Source of the DNA: Streptomyces sp. NBC_01260
Lineage (GTDB): Bacteria > Actinomycetota > Actinomycetes > Streptomycetales > Streptomycetaceae
NCBI RefSeq assembly: GCF_036226405.1
Contig: NZ_CP108464.1
Coordinates: 6,324,001-6,388,000 of the forward strand
Direction: 5' to 3'
Length of the DNA: 64,000 bases
Of this stretch, positions 53,261-61,818 are shown one piece after another. Each line of letters opens with the position of its first letter. The stretch's first letter is position 1. The notes beneath the pieces are model-generated. The model was not told the DNA's origin, did no database searches, and saw only the letters and a program-made list of their open reading frames with translations. The translations under genes were made by a program, and so were the position numbers.

Positions 53261-54202
53261 ATGGGACTCACCATCGGCGTCGATATCGGCGGCACGAAGA
53301 TCGCAGCTGGAGTGGTCGACGAAGAGGGCCACATCCTCTCGACCTTCAAGGTGCCGACCCCGCCGACGGCCGAAGGCATCGTGGACGCGATCGCGGCGGC
53401 GGTGTCCGGCGCGAGCGAGGGGCACCCGGTCGAGGCCGTCGGCATCGGCGCGGCAGGATACGTCGACGACAAGCGTGCCACGGTGCTGTTCGCACCGAAC
53501 ATCAACTGGCGGCACGAGCCGCTCAAGGACAAGGTCGAGCAGCGCGTCGGCCTCCCGGTGGTCGTCGAGAACGACGCCAACGCGGCTGCCTGGGGCGAGT
53601 ACCGCTTCGGCGCGGGCCAGGGCCACGAGGACGTCATCTGCATCACGCTCGGCACCGGGCTGGGCGGCGGCATCATCATCGGCAACAAGCTGCGCCGCGG
53701 ACGCTTCGGCGTGGCCGCCGAGTTCGGCCACATCCGGGTCGTCCCGGACGGTCTGCTCTGCGGCTGCGGCAGCCAGGGCTGCTGGGAGCAGTACGCCTCC
53801 GGGCGGGCGCTCGTCCGGTACGCGAAGCAGCGGGCCAACGCCACCCCCGAGAACGCCACGATCCTGCTGTCGCTCGGCGACGGCACGGTCGAGGGCATCG
53901 AGGGCAAGCACATCAGTGAGGCCGCCCGGCAGGGCTGCCCGGTGGCCGTCGACTCGTTCCGCGAGCTGGCCCGCTGGGCCGGTGCCGGACTGGCCGACCT
54001 CGCCTCGCTCTTCGACCCGTCCGCCTTCATCGTCGGCGGCGGCGTCTCGGACGAGGGCGAACTGGTCCTCGACCCGATCCGCAAGTCGTTCCGGCGCTGG
54101 CTGATCGGCGGCGAGTGGCGTCCGCACGCCCAGGTTCTCGCGGCCCAACTGGGCGGCAAGGCCGGACTGGTGGGCGCGGCGGACCTGGCCCGGCAGGGCT
54201 GA
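53261..54202 (+). CDS. glkA: ROK-family glucokinase
   Basis: Phosphorylates glucose and, in streptomycetes, mediates carbon-catabolite repression. The 313 residues start MGLTIGVDIGGTKIAAGVV (ATP phosphate loop), with VVENDANAAAWGEYRFGAG, ITLGTGLGGGIIIG (Asp/Gly active-site region), and the ROK zinc motif FGHIRVVPDGLLCGCGSQGCWEQYAS. The ATG at 53261 follows GAGGGA. A large hairpin follows the stop. Confidence 0.94.
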   Translation: MGLTIGVDIGGTKIAAGVVDEEGHILSTFKVPTPPTAEGIVDAIAAAVSGASEGHPVEAVGIGAAGYVDDKRATVLFAPNINWRHEPLKDKVEQRVGLPVVVENDANAAAWGEYRFGAGQGHEDVICITLGTGLGGGIIIGNKLRRGRFGVAAEFGHIRVVPDGLLCGCGSQGCWEQYASGRALVRYAKQRANATPENATILLSLGDGTVEGIEGKHISEAARQGCPVAVDSFRELARWAGAGLADLASLFDPSAFIVGGGVSDEGELVLDPIRKSFRRWLIGGEWRPHAQVLAAQLGGKAGLVGAADLARQG

Positions 54203-54227
54203 TCCACCCAGCCACCACGGACATGCC

Positions 54228-54267
54228 GGACGCCCGTCGCGCCCCTCTCGGGGAGCGGCGGGCGTCC
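54228..54267 (+). terminator. hairpin after glkA
   Basis: 9-bp outer arms (54228-54236, 54259-54267) with an inner CCCC/GGGG stem and TCTC loop. Confidence 0.65.
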
Positions 54268-54284
54268 GCCGTATCGTGAGCGGC

Positions 54285-55046
54285 ATGGCCATGATGTCGC
54301 TGCCAGAATCCCGTACCGAGCAGGACGGCTCGGCCGTCATCAGAGTGCTCAGCTACAACATCCGGTCGATGCGTGACGACGGTGCGGCGCTGGCCCGGGT
54401 GATCCGCGCCTGCGCACCCGATCTGGTCCTGGTCCAGGAGGCGCCGCGCTTCTTCCGCTGGCGCAAGCGAGCCGCCCGGCTCGCCGCCGCCACCGATCTG
54501 GTGGTCCTCGGCGGCGGAGCCACCGCGGCCGGACCGCTGCTGCTCTGCTCACTGCGCGCCGCGGTGGAGCGCACCGAGGACGTCCTGCTGCCGCTCACCC
54601 CCGGACTGCACCGCAGGGGCTTCGCCACCGCGGTCGTGCGGATCGCGGGCACCCGGCTCGGAGTGCTGAGCTGCCATCTGAGCCTCCAGCGGGAGGAGCG
54701 CCTCGCCCAGGCGGAGTCGCTGCTCGGCCAGCTGGACGCGATGGGGGTGGAACACGCCGTGGTGGGCGGTGACCTCAACGACGTACCGAGCGGGCAGGCG
54801 TTCCGCCGGCTGGCCGGGCGGCTCCAGGACTGCTGGACGGTACAGCCCCGGGGCGGCGAGCACACCTTCCCGCCGCACGACCCGCGCAAGCGGATCGACG
54901 CGGTCTTCGCGACCCGGGGCATCGAGGTGCTCGGCTGCGGTGTCCCGGCCGGGCTGCCCGGCGTGGCCGAGGGCGACCTGCTGGCCGCGAGCGACCACCT
55001 GCCGGTGCTGGCCGTGCTGCGGGTGCCCGCGGCCGGTGCGTCTTAG
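54285..55046 (+). CDS. endonuclease/exonuclease/phosphatase family protein
   Basis: A 253-residue cytoplasmic EEP-fold hydrolase: IRVLSYNIRSMRDDG (first metal/phosphate Asn), LVLVQEAPRFFRW (Glu metal ligand), LGVLSCHLSL (His), VVGGDLNDVPSG (Asp/Asn), KRIDAVFATRG and AASDHLPVLA (catalytic His). The substrate could be DNA, RNA or phosphoinositide-like. A GTG at 54276 is an alternative start. The IS element inserted exactly at the stop codon, which it regenerates. Confidence 0.85.
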   Translation: MAMMSLPESRTEQDGSAVIRVLSYNIRSMRDDGAALARVIRACAPDLVLVQEAPRFFRWRKRAARLAAATDLVVLGGGATAAGPLLLCSLRAAVERTEDVLLPLTPGLHRRGFATAVVRIAGTRLGVLSCHLSLQREERLAQAESLLGQLDAMGVEHAVVGGDLNDVPSGQAFRRLAGRLQDCWTVQPRGGEHTFPPHDPRKRIDAVFATRGIEVLGCGVPAGLPGVAEGDLLAASDHLPVLAVLRVPAAGAS

Positions 55047-55063
55047 GTCCTGTTTCTCGGATC
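55046..55063. repeat. terminal inverted repeat of the IS (left)
   Basis: GGTCCTGTTTCTCGGATC, the exact reverse complement of 56032-56049. Confidence 0.88.
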
Positions 55064-55619
55064 ATGTACGGAGCCAGATCATGAGTGCTGCGAGTGTGAC
55101 GGTGCCGAGGTAGATGTAGGCGCGTTTCTCGTAGCGGGTCGCGACGGCGCGGAAGCCTTTGAGGCGGTTGATGGTGCGTTCGACGGTGTTGCGCTTCTTG
55201 TAGAGCTCGCTGTCGAAACCGGTAGGCCGACCGCCGCGTGAACCTCGGTTCTTGCGGTGTCTCTGCTGGTCGAGACGTTCGGGGATGGTGTGCCGGATTC
55301 CGCGTCGTCGCAGGTAGCGGCGGTTCTTCCGGGACGTGTAGGCCTTGTCCGCCAAGACATGGTCGGGCCGGGTGCGTGGCCGGCCGACTCCGGCTCGCGG
55401 CACCAGAACCTGTTCCAGCACCCGCTCGAGCTGGGGTCCGTCTCCGTAGTGTCCGGGTGTCAGGACGAAGGCGAGGGGCCGGCATCGTCCCTCGGCAACG
55501 AGGTGGATCTTGGTGGTGAATCCTCCGCGGGAACGTCCCAGACATTCGCCGACCTGACCACCTCCTCCAGGCGGATGGTCAGTCTCCGCAGTACCGGATC
55601 GACCTGGTTCGTCCCCCAC
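55062..55619 (-). CDS. IS5-family transposase, C-terminal ORF (orfB)
   Basis: Encodes the C-terminal half of the DDE transposase, 185 residues: LGRSRGGFTTKIHLVAEGRC, the second catalytic Asp in HVLADKAYTSRKNRRYL, and the catalytic Glu in KKRNTVERTINRLKGFR. Translation probably begins in orfA and shifts -1 near the G6 run at 55624-55629, since the orfB frame alone lacks the first catalytic Asp. A GTG at 55619 could also start it. An extra about 20-residue stretch (TAETDHPPGGGGQVGE) precedes the GRSRGG motif. Confidence 0.85.
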   Translation of the reverse strand: MGDEPGRSGTAETDHPPGGGGQVGECLGRSRGGFTTKIHLVAEGRCRPLAFVLTPGHYGDGPQLERVLEQVLVPRAGVGRPRTRPDHVLADKAYTSRKNRRYLRRRGIRHTIPERLDQQRHRKNRGSRGGRPTGFDSELYKKRNTVERTINRLKGFRAVATRYEKRAYIYLGTVTLAALMIWLRT

Positions 55620-55993
55620 TTGGCCCCCCTTTGAGGGACGGCGGCCGGGGGCGCTTTCCTCGCACCGGCGGCGTGCTGGTGGGCTCGCACGGCTGTCGAG
55701 TCCACCGACACGTCCCAGTCGATGCCGCCCTCGGCGTCCTCGGCTACCTGGATGCGAGACAGCAGCATCTGCCAGGTTCCATCGGCTGACCAGCGACGAT
55801 GTCGTTTATAGACCGTCTCCCATGGCCCGAATCGCTCCGGCAGATCCCGCCACTGCACGCCGGTCCGCACCCGGTAGAGAACCCCGTTGATCACCCGGCG
55901 GTGATCGCTCCACCGACCTCCACGCGTACCACCAGGAGGTAGGAACGACTCCAGCCGATCCCACTCCGCATTCGTCAGATCCCCACGGCCCAT
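55460..55993 (-). CDS. IS5-family transposase, N-terminal ORF (orfA)
   Basis: The 177-residue ORF holds the DUF4096-type N-terminus MGRGDLTNAEWDRLESFLPP, VRTGVQWRDLPERFGPWETVYKRHRRW, and the first catalytic Asp in DWDVSVDSTAVRAHQHAAG. Beyond the G-run the orfA frame turns into unrelated residues, consistent with frameshifting to orfB to give the full enzyme. Confidence 0.85.
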   Translation of the reverse strand: MGRGDLTNAEWDRLESFLPPGGTRGGRWSDHRRVINGVLYRVRTGVQWRDLPERFGPWETVYKRHRRWSADGTWQMLLSRIQVAEDAEGGIDWDVSVDSTAVRAHQHAAGARKAPPAAVPQRGAKWGTNQVDPVLRRLTIRLEEVVRSANVWDVPAEDSPPRSTSLPRDDAGPSPSS

Positions 55994-56031
55994 GAACCCA
56001 GCCTGGCCCCAACACCCCTCGCAGGTCAGGA

Positions 56032-56049
56032 GATCCGAGAAACAGGACC
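56032..56049. repeat. terminal inverted repeat of the IS (right)
   Basis: GATCCGAGAAACAGGACC, the exact reverse complement of 55046-55063, lying upstream of orfA. Confidence 0.88.
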
Positions 56050-56075
56050 TAGGCCGTGTCCGCGAGATCCCGTGC

Positions 56076-56756
56076 TCAGACCACCGCGCCGCGGCCGGGG
56101 TCGTCGCCGTCCTCGTCGTCGTGCTCCATCCGCGCCACCAGTGTCACGAAGCCGCCCAGGAAGCCGCCGACGCAGATCGTCGTCAGCCACCAGGTCATCT
56201 CCCACTGGAGCAGCACCGCGAGCAGCAGCAGGACCGGTCCGCCGACCACCGCGAGCCAGGCGAACTTCGCCGTGACATCGGCCTCCGGCAGCGGCGGCGG
56301 CTCCGGCGGCACGAAGTGCCCCTCGCCGCTGTCGTCCCCGTCGTCGGTGTCACCCGCTGCGGGCTCCGCCGGCTCGTAGTCGCGCGGGCCGCCCCCGACG
56401 CCGGGGGCGAACACCACCGAGCTGCCGAGCGGCTTCTCCGGCGGCTTGGGCGGCCGCTTGCCGATGCCCTTGTCCGGGTCCAGCGCGGACAGCGGACCGT
56501 CCTCCAGCAGCGCGACATCCTCGATGGACCGGAACGGCCTCGCACCCGGCGGGTCCGGCGGCTCGTCGCCGTACCCCGCGACGATCGCCTTCCAGACGGC
56601 GTCCTCGTCGACCGGCCGCTCCCCGTCGCCGCCCTGGGCCAGGCCCGGGGCCTCCGACGGGGGTGCGCCGCCGTCATCGGGGACGGCCGCTCCCTCGGCG
56701 GGGAGCGGCTCGCGCTCCTCCTCGCTGCCCGCGCGATCCGCGTCGTGCTCAGCCAC
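56076..56756 (-). CDS. hypothetical protein with two C-terminal membrane helices
   Basis: A 226-residue acidic, proline-rich cytoplasmic region (VAEHDADRAGSEEEREPLPA..., KRPPKPPEKPLGSS) followed by two hydrophobic helices (FAWLAVVGGPVLLLLAVLL and WWLTTICVGGFLGGFVTLVA) and an acidic tail (RMEHDDEDGDDPG). The GTG at 56756 overlaps the end of the hydrolase gene by 8 bp and has GGGGAG upstream, so the two are coupled. No function recognised. Confidence 0.82.
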   Translation of the reverse strand: MAEHDADRAGSEEEREPLPAEGAAVPDDGGAPPSEAPGLAQGGDGERPVDEDAVWKAIVAGYGDEPPDPPGARPFRSIEDVALLEDGPLSALDPDKGIGKRPPKPPEKPLGSSVVFAPGVGGGPRDYEPAEPAAGDTDDGDDSGEGHFVPPEPPPLPEADVTAKFAWLAVVGGPVLLLLAVLLQWEMTWWLTTICVGGFLGGFVTLVARMEHDDEDGDDPGRGAVV

Positions 56757-57528
56757 CGGACGTGCTCCCCTTCTTCCCGACGCTCGGAGCGAGGCGGCCG
56801 ATGAACGAATAGCTCTCGTCGAAGATCCGCTCCGCATCGTGGTCCAACGTCGCCACGTGGTAGCTCTGTTCCAGGAGGATCTCCTCGACCTCCGTGGACG
56901 AGACCCGGCTCAGGATCCGGGCCGAGTCGGCGGGCGGCACGACATGGTCCTGCGGGCTGTGCAGCAGCAGGATCGGCTGGGTCACCTGGGGCAGTTCGGC
57001 GTCGACCAGCCGGAAGAACTTCCGTACCGAGTGCGCCGCGTGCAGCGGCACCCGGTCGTAGCCCACCTCTTCGGAGCCCGCCAGGGCGATGTCGCTGGTC
57101 AGGCCCTTCGTCGTCGGCACCAGATGACGGGCGACCGGCAGCGCGTGCGCCGCGAGACCGTGCACCTTGTTGGCCGGATTGACGAGCACCAGGCCCTGGA
57201 CCGCGTGACCGTGCTTCGCCGCGAGCCGCAGCGAGAGGGCGCCGCCCATGGAGAGACCGAAGACGAAGACCTGGGCGCACCGCTCCAGCAGCGACCGCAG
57301 CTCCCGGTCCACCTCCGCGTACCAGTCCTGCCAGCCGGTCACCTGCATGTCCTGCCAGCGGGTGCCGTGCCCCGGGAGCAGGGGCAGCGAGACCGTCAGC
57401 CCGCGCGCCGCCAGGTAGTCGGCCCAGGGGCGCAGCGACTGCGGGGAGCCGGTGAATCCGTGGCAGAGGAGGACGCCGACCTCTCCGCCCTCGTGGCGGA
57501 ACGGCTCGGCTCCAGGAAGGACCGGCAC
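56749..57528 (-). CDS. alpha/beta hydrolase, carboxylesterase/monoacylglycerol lipase-like
   Basis: Cytoplasmic hydrolase of 259 residues: the oxyanion-region GVLLCHGFTGSPQSLRPWA, nucleophile Ser in VFVFGLSMGGALSLRLA, Asp in LLLHSPQDHVVPPAD, and His in EQSYHVATLDHDAE. It resembles Est30-type carboxylesterases. The GTG at 57528 has AGGAG 7 nt upstream. It is divergent from the acyltransferase gene, suggesting a lipid-related role. Confidence 0.88.
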   Translation of the reverse strand: MPVLPGAEPFRHEGGEVGVLLCHGFTGSPQSLRPWADYLAARGLTVSLPLLPGHGTRWQDMQVTGWQDWYAEVDRELRSLLERCAQVFVFGLSMGGALSLRLAAKHGHAVQGLVLVNPANKVHGLAAHALPVARHLVPTTKGLTSDIALAGSEEVGYDRVPLHAAHSVRKFFRLVDAELPQVTQPILLLHSPQDHVVPPADSARILSRVSSTEVEEILLEQSYHVATLDHDAERIFDESYSFIGRLAPSVGKKGSTSGG

Positions 57529-57810
57529 CGGGGTCTCCTGTTCGTGAGGCTCGGAGGGGAGCGAAAGGGGGAGTGCAGAAGGATTACTTCACCGTACGCG
57601 ACCGGGCCGACACCGACCAGGGCCGTCACCGGCACGGGCCGGGTACCCCGGGCCGTGCCGGGCAGGAGCACGGACGGCGGTACGGGTTAGGGTCTGTCCG
57701 GGGGATCGCAGTCGGACAGGGTGAGGCGCCGTGCCGGACGTCGCGACCGCGGCTCCGAGCCGCCGGGCAGACCCTGAGGCCTGCCGGACAGCACACAGGA
57801 GGCACCCGAG

Positions 57811-58584
57811 TTGATCTACGGCGCTATGAAGTTCTCCATCGGCGGGTCGCTGAAGCTCGCGTTCAGGCCGTGGGTGGAGGGCCTGGAGAACATTCCCGCG
57901 CAGGGACCCGCGATTCTCGCGAGCAACCATCTGTCCTTCTCCGACTCCTTCTTCCTGCCCGCCGTCCTGGACCGCAAGGTCACCTTCATCGCCAAGGCCG
58001 AGTACTTCACCGCGCCCGGCGTCAAGGGCAAGCTGACCGCCGCCTTCTTCAAGGGCGTCGGCCAGCTCCCGGTGGACCGCTCGGGCGCCCGGGGCGCCGG
58101 CGAGGCGGCGATCAAGGCCGGCATCGAGGTGATCGAGAGCGGCGGCCTCTTCGGTATCTACCCGGAGGGCACCCGCTCGCCCGACGGCCGCCTCTACCGG
58201 GGCAAGCCCGGCGGGCTCGCCCGGGTGGCGCTCGCGACCGGGGCGCCGGTGATCCCCGTCGCGATGATCGACACGGAGAAGATCCAGCCGCCCGGCCAGG
58301 TGGTGCCCAAGCTGTTGCGCCCGGGGATCAGGATCGGCAAGCCGCTCGACTTCAGCCGGTACCACGGCATGGAGGGCGACCGCTTCATCCTGCGCTCGGT
58401 CACCGACGAGGTGATGTACGAGATCATGAGGCTCTCCGGGCAGGAGTACGTAGACATCTACGCGACCGCCGCCAAGCGGCAGATCGCGGACGAGGCGAAG
58501 CAGCGCTCGGAGGCCGCCAAGCGGGCCGCGTCCGACGGCCGGGACGAGCAGCGGGGTACGGACGAGGACCGCGACGGCGCCTGA
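57811..58584 (+). CDS. 1-acyl-sn-glycerol-3-phosphate acyltransferase (PlsC-like)
   Basis: Adds an acyl chain to lysophosphatidate or a related lipid at the membrane. The 257 residues contain the catalytic NHLSFSDSFF (HxxxxD), GVGQLPVDRSG, the FGIYPEGTRSPDG loop and IPVAMIDT. The start is TTG at 57811, with AGGAGG 8 nt upstream. The C-terminal about 35 residues are charged and probably disordered. It is followed 29 bp later by the sensor kinase gene. Confidence 0.9.
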   Translation: MIYGAMKFSIGGSLKLAFRPWVEGLENIPAQGPAILASNHLSFSDSFFLPAVLDRKVTFIAKAEYFTAPGVKGKLTAAFFKGVGQLPVDRSGARGAGEAAIKAGIEVIESGGLFGIYPEGTRSPDGRLYRGKPGGLARVALATGAPVIPVAMIDTEKIQPPGQVVPKLLRPGIRIGKPLDFSRYHGMEGDRFILRSVTDEVMYEIMRLSGQEYVDIYATAAKRQIADEAKQRSEAAKRAASDGRDEQRGTDEDRDGA

Positions 58585-58613
58585 GCGCGCGCCGGTCCGT
58601 GCGGGGGGAGAAG

Positions 58614-59834
58614 ATGATGGCCAAGCGCGTGCGGGTCGTGCGGATGTCGGTCGAGCAGCCGCTGTGGCGTGCCCTGACCGCGTACCGCATTCTGACGATG
58701 CTCTACGCGATCCTGCTCGCCGTCTTCGGACGCGACAAGTACGACCGGCCGTGGGTGGCCGTCGCCTTCCTGACGGTCATGGCCGTCTGGACGCTCGCCA
58801 CCCTGCCGAAGGTCGCCGGCGCGGTGGCCTGCACCAAGCGTTTCCTCGGCGCCGACCTCGCCCTCGCCCTCGCCGGTATCCTCCTCACCCCGCTCGCCGA
58901 CTTCCAGGCCCAGCACGTCGACGGTCCGACCCTGCCGTCGATCTGGACCGCGGGTTCCGTCCTGGCCTTCGCGATCAAGGGCGGCTGGCGCTGGGCGGCC
59001 TTCGCCTCCAGCTTCGTCGCCGTCGCCAACCTCATCGAGCGCGCCGAACCCAGCCGCGACACCCTGCACAACGTCCTGCTGGTTTGGGTCGCCTCCATCG
59101 CGATCGGTTACGTCGTCGAGGTGGCCCGCGCCAGTGAGCGAACCCTCGCCCGCGCCCTGGAGATCGAGGCCGCCACCCGGGAACGGGAACGGCTGGCCCG
59201 CGACATCCACGACAGCGTGCTCCAGGTCCTGGCGATGGTGCAGCGCCGCGGTACGGCGATCGGCGGCGAGGCCGCCGAGCTGGGCCGGATGGCCGGGGAG
59301 CAGGAGGTCGCCCTGCGCACCCTGGTCTCCAGCGGCCTGGTGCCGCCCACCCGGGTCTCCGAGGACGCCGCCGAGGGCGCCGTGGTGCGTACCGTCGAGA
59401 CGGACGACGACGCGCCGGGCGAGACCGATCTGCGCTCCCTGCTCGCCCCGCACGCCGGCTCCCGGGTCAGCTTCGCGGAGCCCGGCGCCCCGGTGCTGCT
59501 CGCGCCCGCGGCGGCGACGGAGCTGGCGGCCGCGGTCAGCGCCGCCCTGGACAATGTCCGGGTGCACGCGGGGCACAGCGCCCGGGCCTGGATCCTGGTC
59601 GAGGACTGGCCGGACGAGGTGATCGTCACGGTCCGGGACGACGGGCCGGGCATCCCGGAGGGGCGGCTCGCCCAGGCCGAGGGCGAGGGGCGCCTCGGCG
59701 TCGCCCTGTCGATACGCGGGCGGCTGGCCGAACTGGGCGGTACGGCCGAGCTGATCTCGGTGCCCGGCCAGGGCACCGAGGTAGAACTGAGGGTTCCGAA
59801 GACTCCACGGGGGAAGGCGGGTTCAGTCCGATGA
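58614..59834 (+). CDS. MacS-like sensor histidine kinase
   Basis: Membrane sensor kinase of 406 residues, with five to six helices in the first 170 residues (YRILTMLYAILLAVFG, WVAVAFLTVMAVWTLATLP, and others), then the H-box RERLARDIHDSVLQVLAMVQ with phospho-accepting His, and an ATPase domain with VSAALDNVRVHAGH, VTVRDDGPGIPEGR and GRLGVALSIRGRLAELGG. The gene pair corresponds by order to the morphology- and antibiotic-linked MacRS system of streptomycetes as I remember it. ATGs at 58614 and 58617 are both possible. It overlaps the regulator gene (ATGA). Confidence 0.86.
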   Translation: MMAKRVRVVRMSVEQPLWRALTAYRILTMLYAILLAVFGRDKYDRPWVAVAFLTVMAVWTLATLPKVAGAVACTKRFLGADLALALAGILLTPLADFQAQHVDGPTLPSIWTAGSVLAFAIKGGWRWAAFASSFVAVANLIERAEPSRDTLHNVLLVWVASIAIGYVVEVARASERTLARALEIEAATRERERLARDIHDSVLQVLAMVQRRGTAIGGEAAELGRMAGEQEVALRTLVSSGLVPPTRVSEDAAEGAVVRTVETDDDAPGETDLRSLLAPHAGSRVSFAEPGAPVLLAPAAATELAAAVSAALDNVRVHAGHSARAWILVEDWPDEVIVTVRDDGPGIPEGRLAQAEGEGRLGVALSIRGRLAELGGTAELISVPGQGTEVELRVPKTPRGKAGSVR

Positions 59835-60529
59835 GTGCAGAGCACGACCGGGGTGCGGCGCAAGAGCGGCCGGCCATCAGGGTGATGGTGGTCGACGACC
59901 ACCCGATGTGGCGCGACGCCGTCGCCCGTGACCTCGCCGAGTCCGGTTTCGACGTGGTGGCGACCGCGGGCGACGGCCCGCAGGCGGTCCGTCGGGCCGG
60001 GGCCGTCCGCCCCGACGTCCTCGTCCTCGACCTCAATCTGCCCGGGATGCCGGGCGTCCAGGTCTGCAAGGAGCTCGTCGGCTCGCACCCCGGGCTACGG
60101 GTCCTGGTGCTCTCCGCGAGCGGCGAGCACGCCGATGTGCTGGAGGCGGTCAAGTCCGGCGCCACCGGCTATCTGCTCAAGTCGGCGAGCACCCAGGAGC
60201 TGACCGAGGCGGTCCGGAGCACCGCCGCCGGTGACCCGGTCTTCACCCCCGGCCTGGCCGGGCTGGTGCTCGGCGAGTACCGCAGGCTGGCCTCCGAACC
60301 CGCACCCGTGGCGTCCGACGAGCCGAAGGCCCCGGAGCTCACCGACCGGGAGACCGAGGTGCTGCGGCTGGTCGCCAAGGGACTCTCGTACAAGCAGATC
60401 GCCGAACGGCTGGTCATCTCGCACCGCACCGTCCAGAACCATGTCCAGAACACCCTGGGCAAGCTCCAGTTGCACAACCGGGTGGAGCTCGTGCGGTACG
60501 CCATCGAGCGGGGACTCGACGACATCTGA
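59831..60529 (+). CDS. MacR-like NarL-family response regulator
   Basis: Partner of the upstream kinase, 232 residues. The receiver has VMVVDDHPMWRDA, phospho-acceptor Asp in LVLDLNLPGMPG, VLVLSASGEH and GYLLKSASTQE; the C-terminal LuxR HTH reads LTDRETEVLRLVAKGLSYKQIAERL and SHRTVQNHVQNTLGKLQ. The Asp-Asp-Thr/Ser-Lys set is complete. Confidence 0.9.
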   Translation: MSAEHDRGAAQERPAIRVMVVDDHPMWRDAVARDLAESGFDVVATAGDGPQAVRRAGAVRPDVLVLDLNLPGMPGVQVCKELVGSHPGLRVLVLSASGEHADVLEAVKSGATGYLLKSASTQELTEAVRSTAAGDPVFTPGLAGLVLGEYRRLASEPAPVASDEPKAPELTDRETEVLRLVAKGLSYKQIAERLVISHRTVQNHVQNTLGKLQLHNRVELVRYAIERGLDDI

Positions 60530-60647
60530 GATCAATTCCGGAGAATTGCAAGGGAATTGACCGTCCGACCCATCCCGGAGTGACCTGAATCACCCTTAGG
60601 CTGACCTGTGCATGGGGGGTGGCTCACTTCGGCGAAGGGATACTTCC

Positions 60648-61676
60648 ATGCGGGTCGGAGTACTGACCGGGGGCGGCGACTGCCCCGGGCTCAACGCGGT
60701 CATCCGTGCCGTCGTCCGCAAGGGCGTGCAGGAGTACGACTACGACTTCATCGGCTTCCGGGACGGCTGGCGCGGACCGCTGGAGGGTGTGACGGTCCCG
60801 CTCTCCATCCCGGCGGTGCGCGGCATTCTGCCACGCGGCGGCACCATCCTCGGTTCCTCGCGCACCAACCCGCTCAAGGCGGAGCACGGTGTCCGCCGGA
60901 TCCGGGACAACCTCGGCAGATACGAGGTCGACGCACTCGTCACGATCGGCGGCGAGGACACCCTCGGGGTGGCGGCGACCCTGTCCGACGAGCACGGCAT
61001 CCCCTGCGTCGGCGTTCCCAAGACCATCGACAACGACCTCTCCGCCACCGACTACACCTTCGGTTTCGACACGGCCGTCGGCATCGCGACCGAGGCCATC
61101 GACCGGCTGCACACCACGGCCGAGTCCCATATGCGCGTCCTCGTCGTCGAGGTGATGGGCCGTCACGCCGGGTGGATCGCGCTGCACTCGGGACTGGCCG
61201 GCGGCGCCAACGTCATCCTCATCCCGGAGCAGCGCTTCCACACCGACCAGGTCTGCGCCTGGGTGTCCTCCCGGTTCCGGGCGAGCTACGCCCCGATCGT
61301 GGTGGTCGCGGAGGGGGCCGTGCCCGCGCAGGGCGAGATGGTCCTCAAGGACGGCTCGCAGGACTCCTTCGGCCATGTCCGTCTCTCCGGGGTCGGCGAA
61401 TGGCTGGCCAAGGAGATCGAGCGCCGCACCGGCAATGAGGCCAGGACCACCGTCCTCGGCCACGTCCAGCGCGGCGGCACTCCCAGCGCCTTCGACCGCT
61501 GGCTGGCCACCCGGTTCGGCCTGCATGCCATCGACGCCGTGCACGACGGCGACTTCGGGAAGATGGTCGCCCTGAACGGCACGGACATCGTGCGGGTGCC
61601 GATCGCGGAGGCGACCGCCCGGCTCAAGACGGTCGACCCCGCGCTCTACGCCGAGGCGGGGGTCTTCTTCGGCTGA
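60648..61676 (+). CDS. pfkA: 6-phosphofructokinase (group III, PPi-type signature residues)
   Basis: Phosphorylates fructose 6-phosphate. The 342 residues show LTGGGDCPGLNAVIRAVV, GGTILGSSRTNP, TIGGEDTLGVAATL, GVPKTIDNDLSATDYTFGF with the catalytic Asp, EVMGRHAGWIALHSGLA, and GHVQRGGTPSAFDRWLA. At the two positions that set the phosphate donor (E. coli Gly104 and Gly124) it has Asp and Lys, which in this superfamily points to pyrophosphate rather than ATP. The ATG at 60648 was chosen; the MacRS-like system precedes it by 118 bp. Confidence 0.93.
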   Translation: MRVGVLTGGGDCPGLNAVIRAVVRKGVQEYDYDFIGFRDGWRGPLEGVTVPLSIPAVRGILPRGGTILGSSRTNPLKAEHGVRRIRDNLGRYEVDALVTIGGEDTLGVAATLSDEHGIPCVGVPKTIDNDLSATDYTFGFDTAVGIATEAIDRLHTTAESHMRVLVVEVMGRHAGWIALHSGLAGGANVILIPEQRFHTDQVCAWVSSRFRASYAPIVVVAEGAVPAQGEMVLKDGSQDSFGHVRLSGVGEWLAKEIERRTGNEARTTVLGHVQRGGTPSAFDRWLATRFGLHAIDAVHDGDFGKMVALNGTDIVRVPIAEATARLKTVDPALYAEAGVFFG

Positions 61677-61818
61677 GGGGCTGCCGGGCGACCCCCGGTC
61701 GGCGCACCGGGGCCCGCGGCCTTATATTCGCGATGACCGGCCCTCGCGGGGGCCGCCCCCGCACCCCGGTGCGCGCGGGCGGGCCCCCTACCTCACCCGC
61801 ACAGTCACGGGAGACGCA

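Larger units (their letters stand above)
55046..56049 (-). mobile_element. IS5-family (IS427-like) insertion sequence, about 1004 bp
   Basis: Bounded by perfect 18-bp terminal inverted repeats (55046-55063 and 56032-56049) and flanked by the dinucleotide TA on both sides (55044-55045 and 56050-56051), consistent with a TA target duplication. It carries two overlapping reverse-strand ORFs whose products together form a DDE transposase. The inverted repeats are identical, so the copy looks recent and intact. Confidence 0.9.

Noticed and set aside
60530..60560. Inverted AATT-rich motifs between the response regulator and pfkA
   Set aside because: Arms are short and overlapping; it could be a promoter element or a weak terminator, but nothing decides between them.
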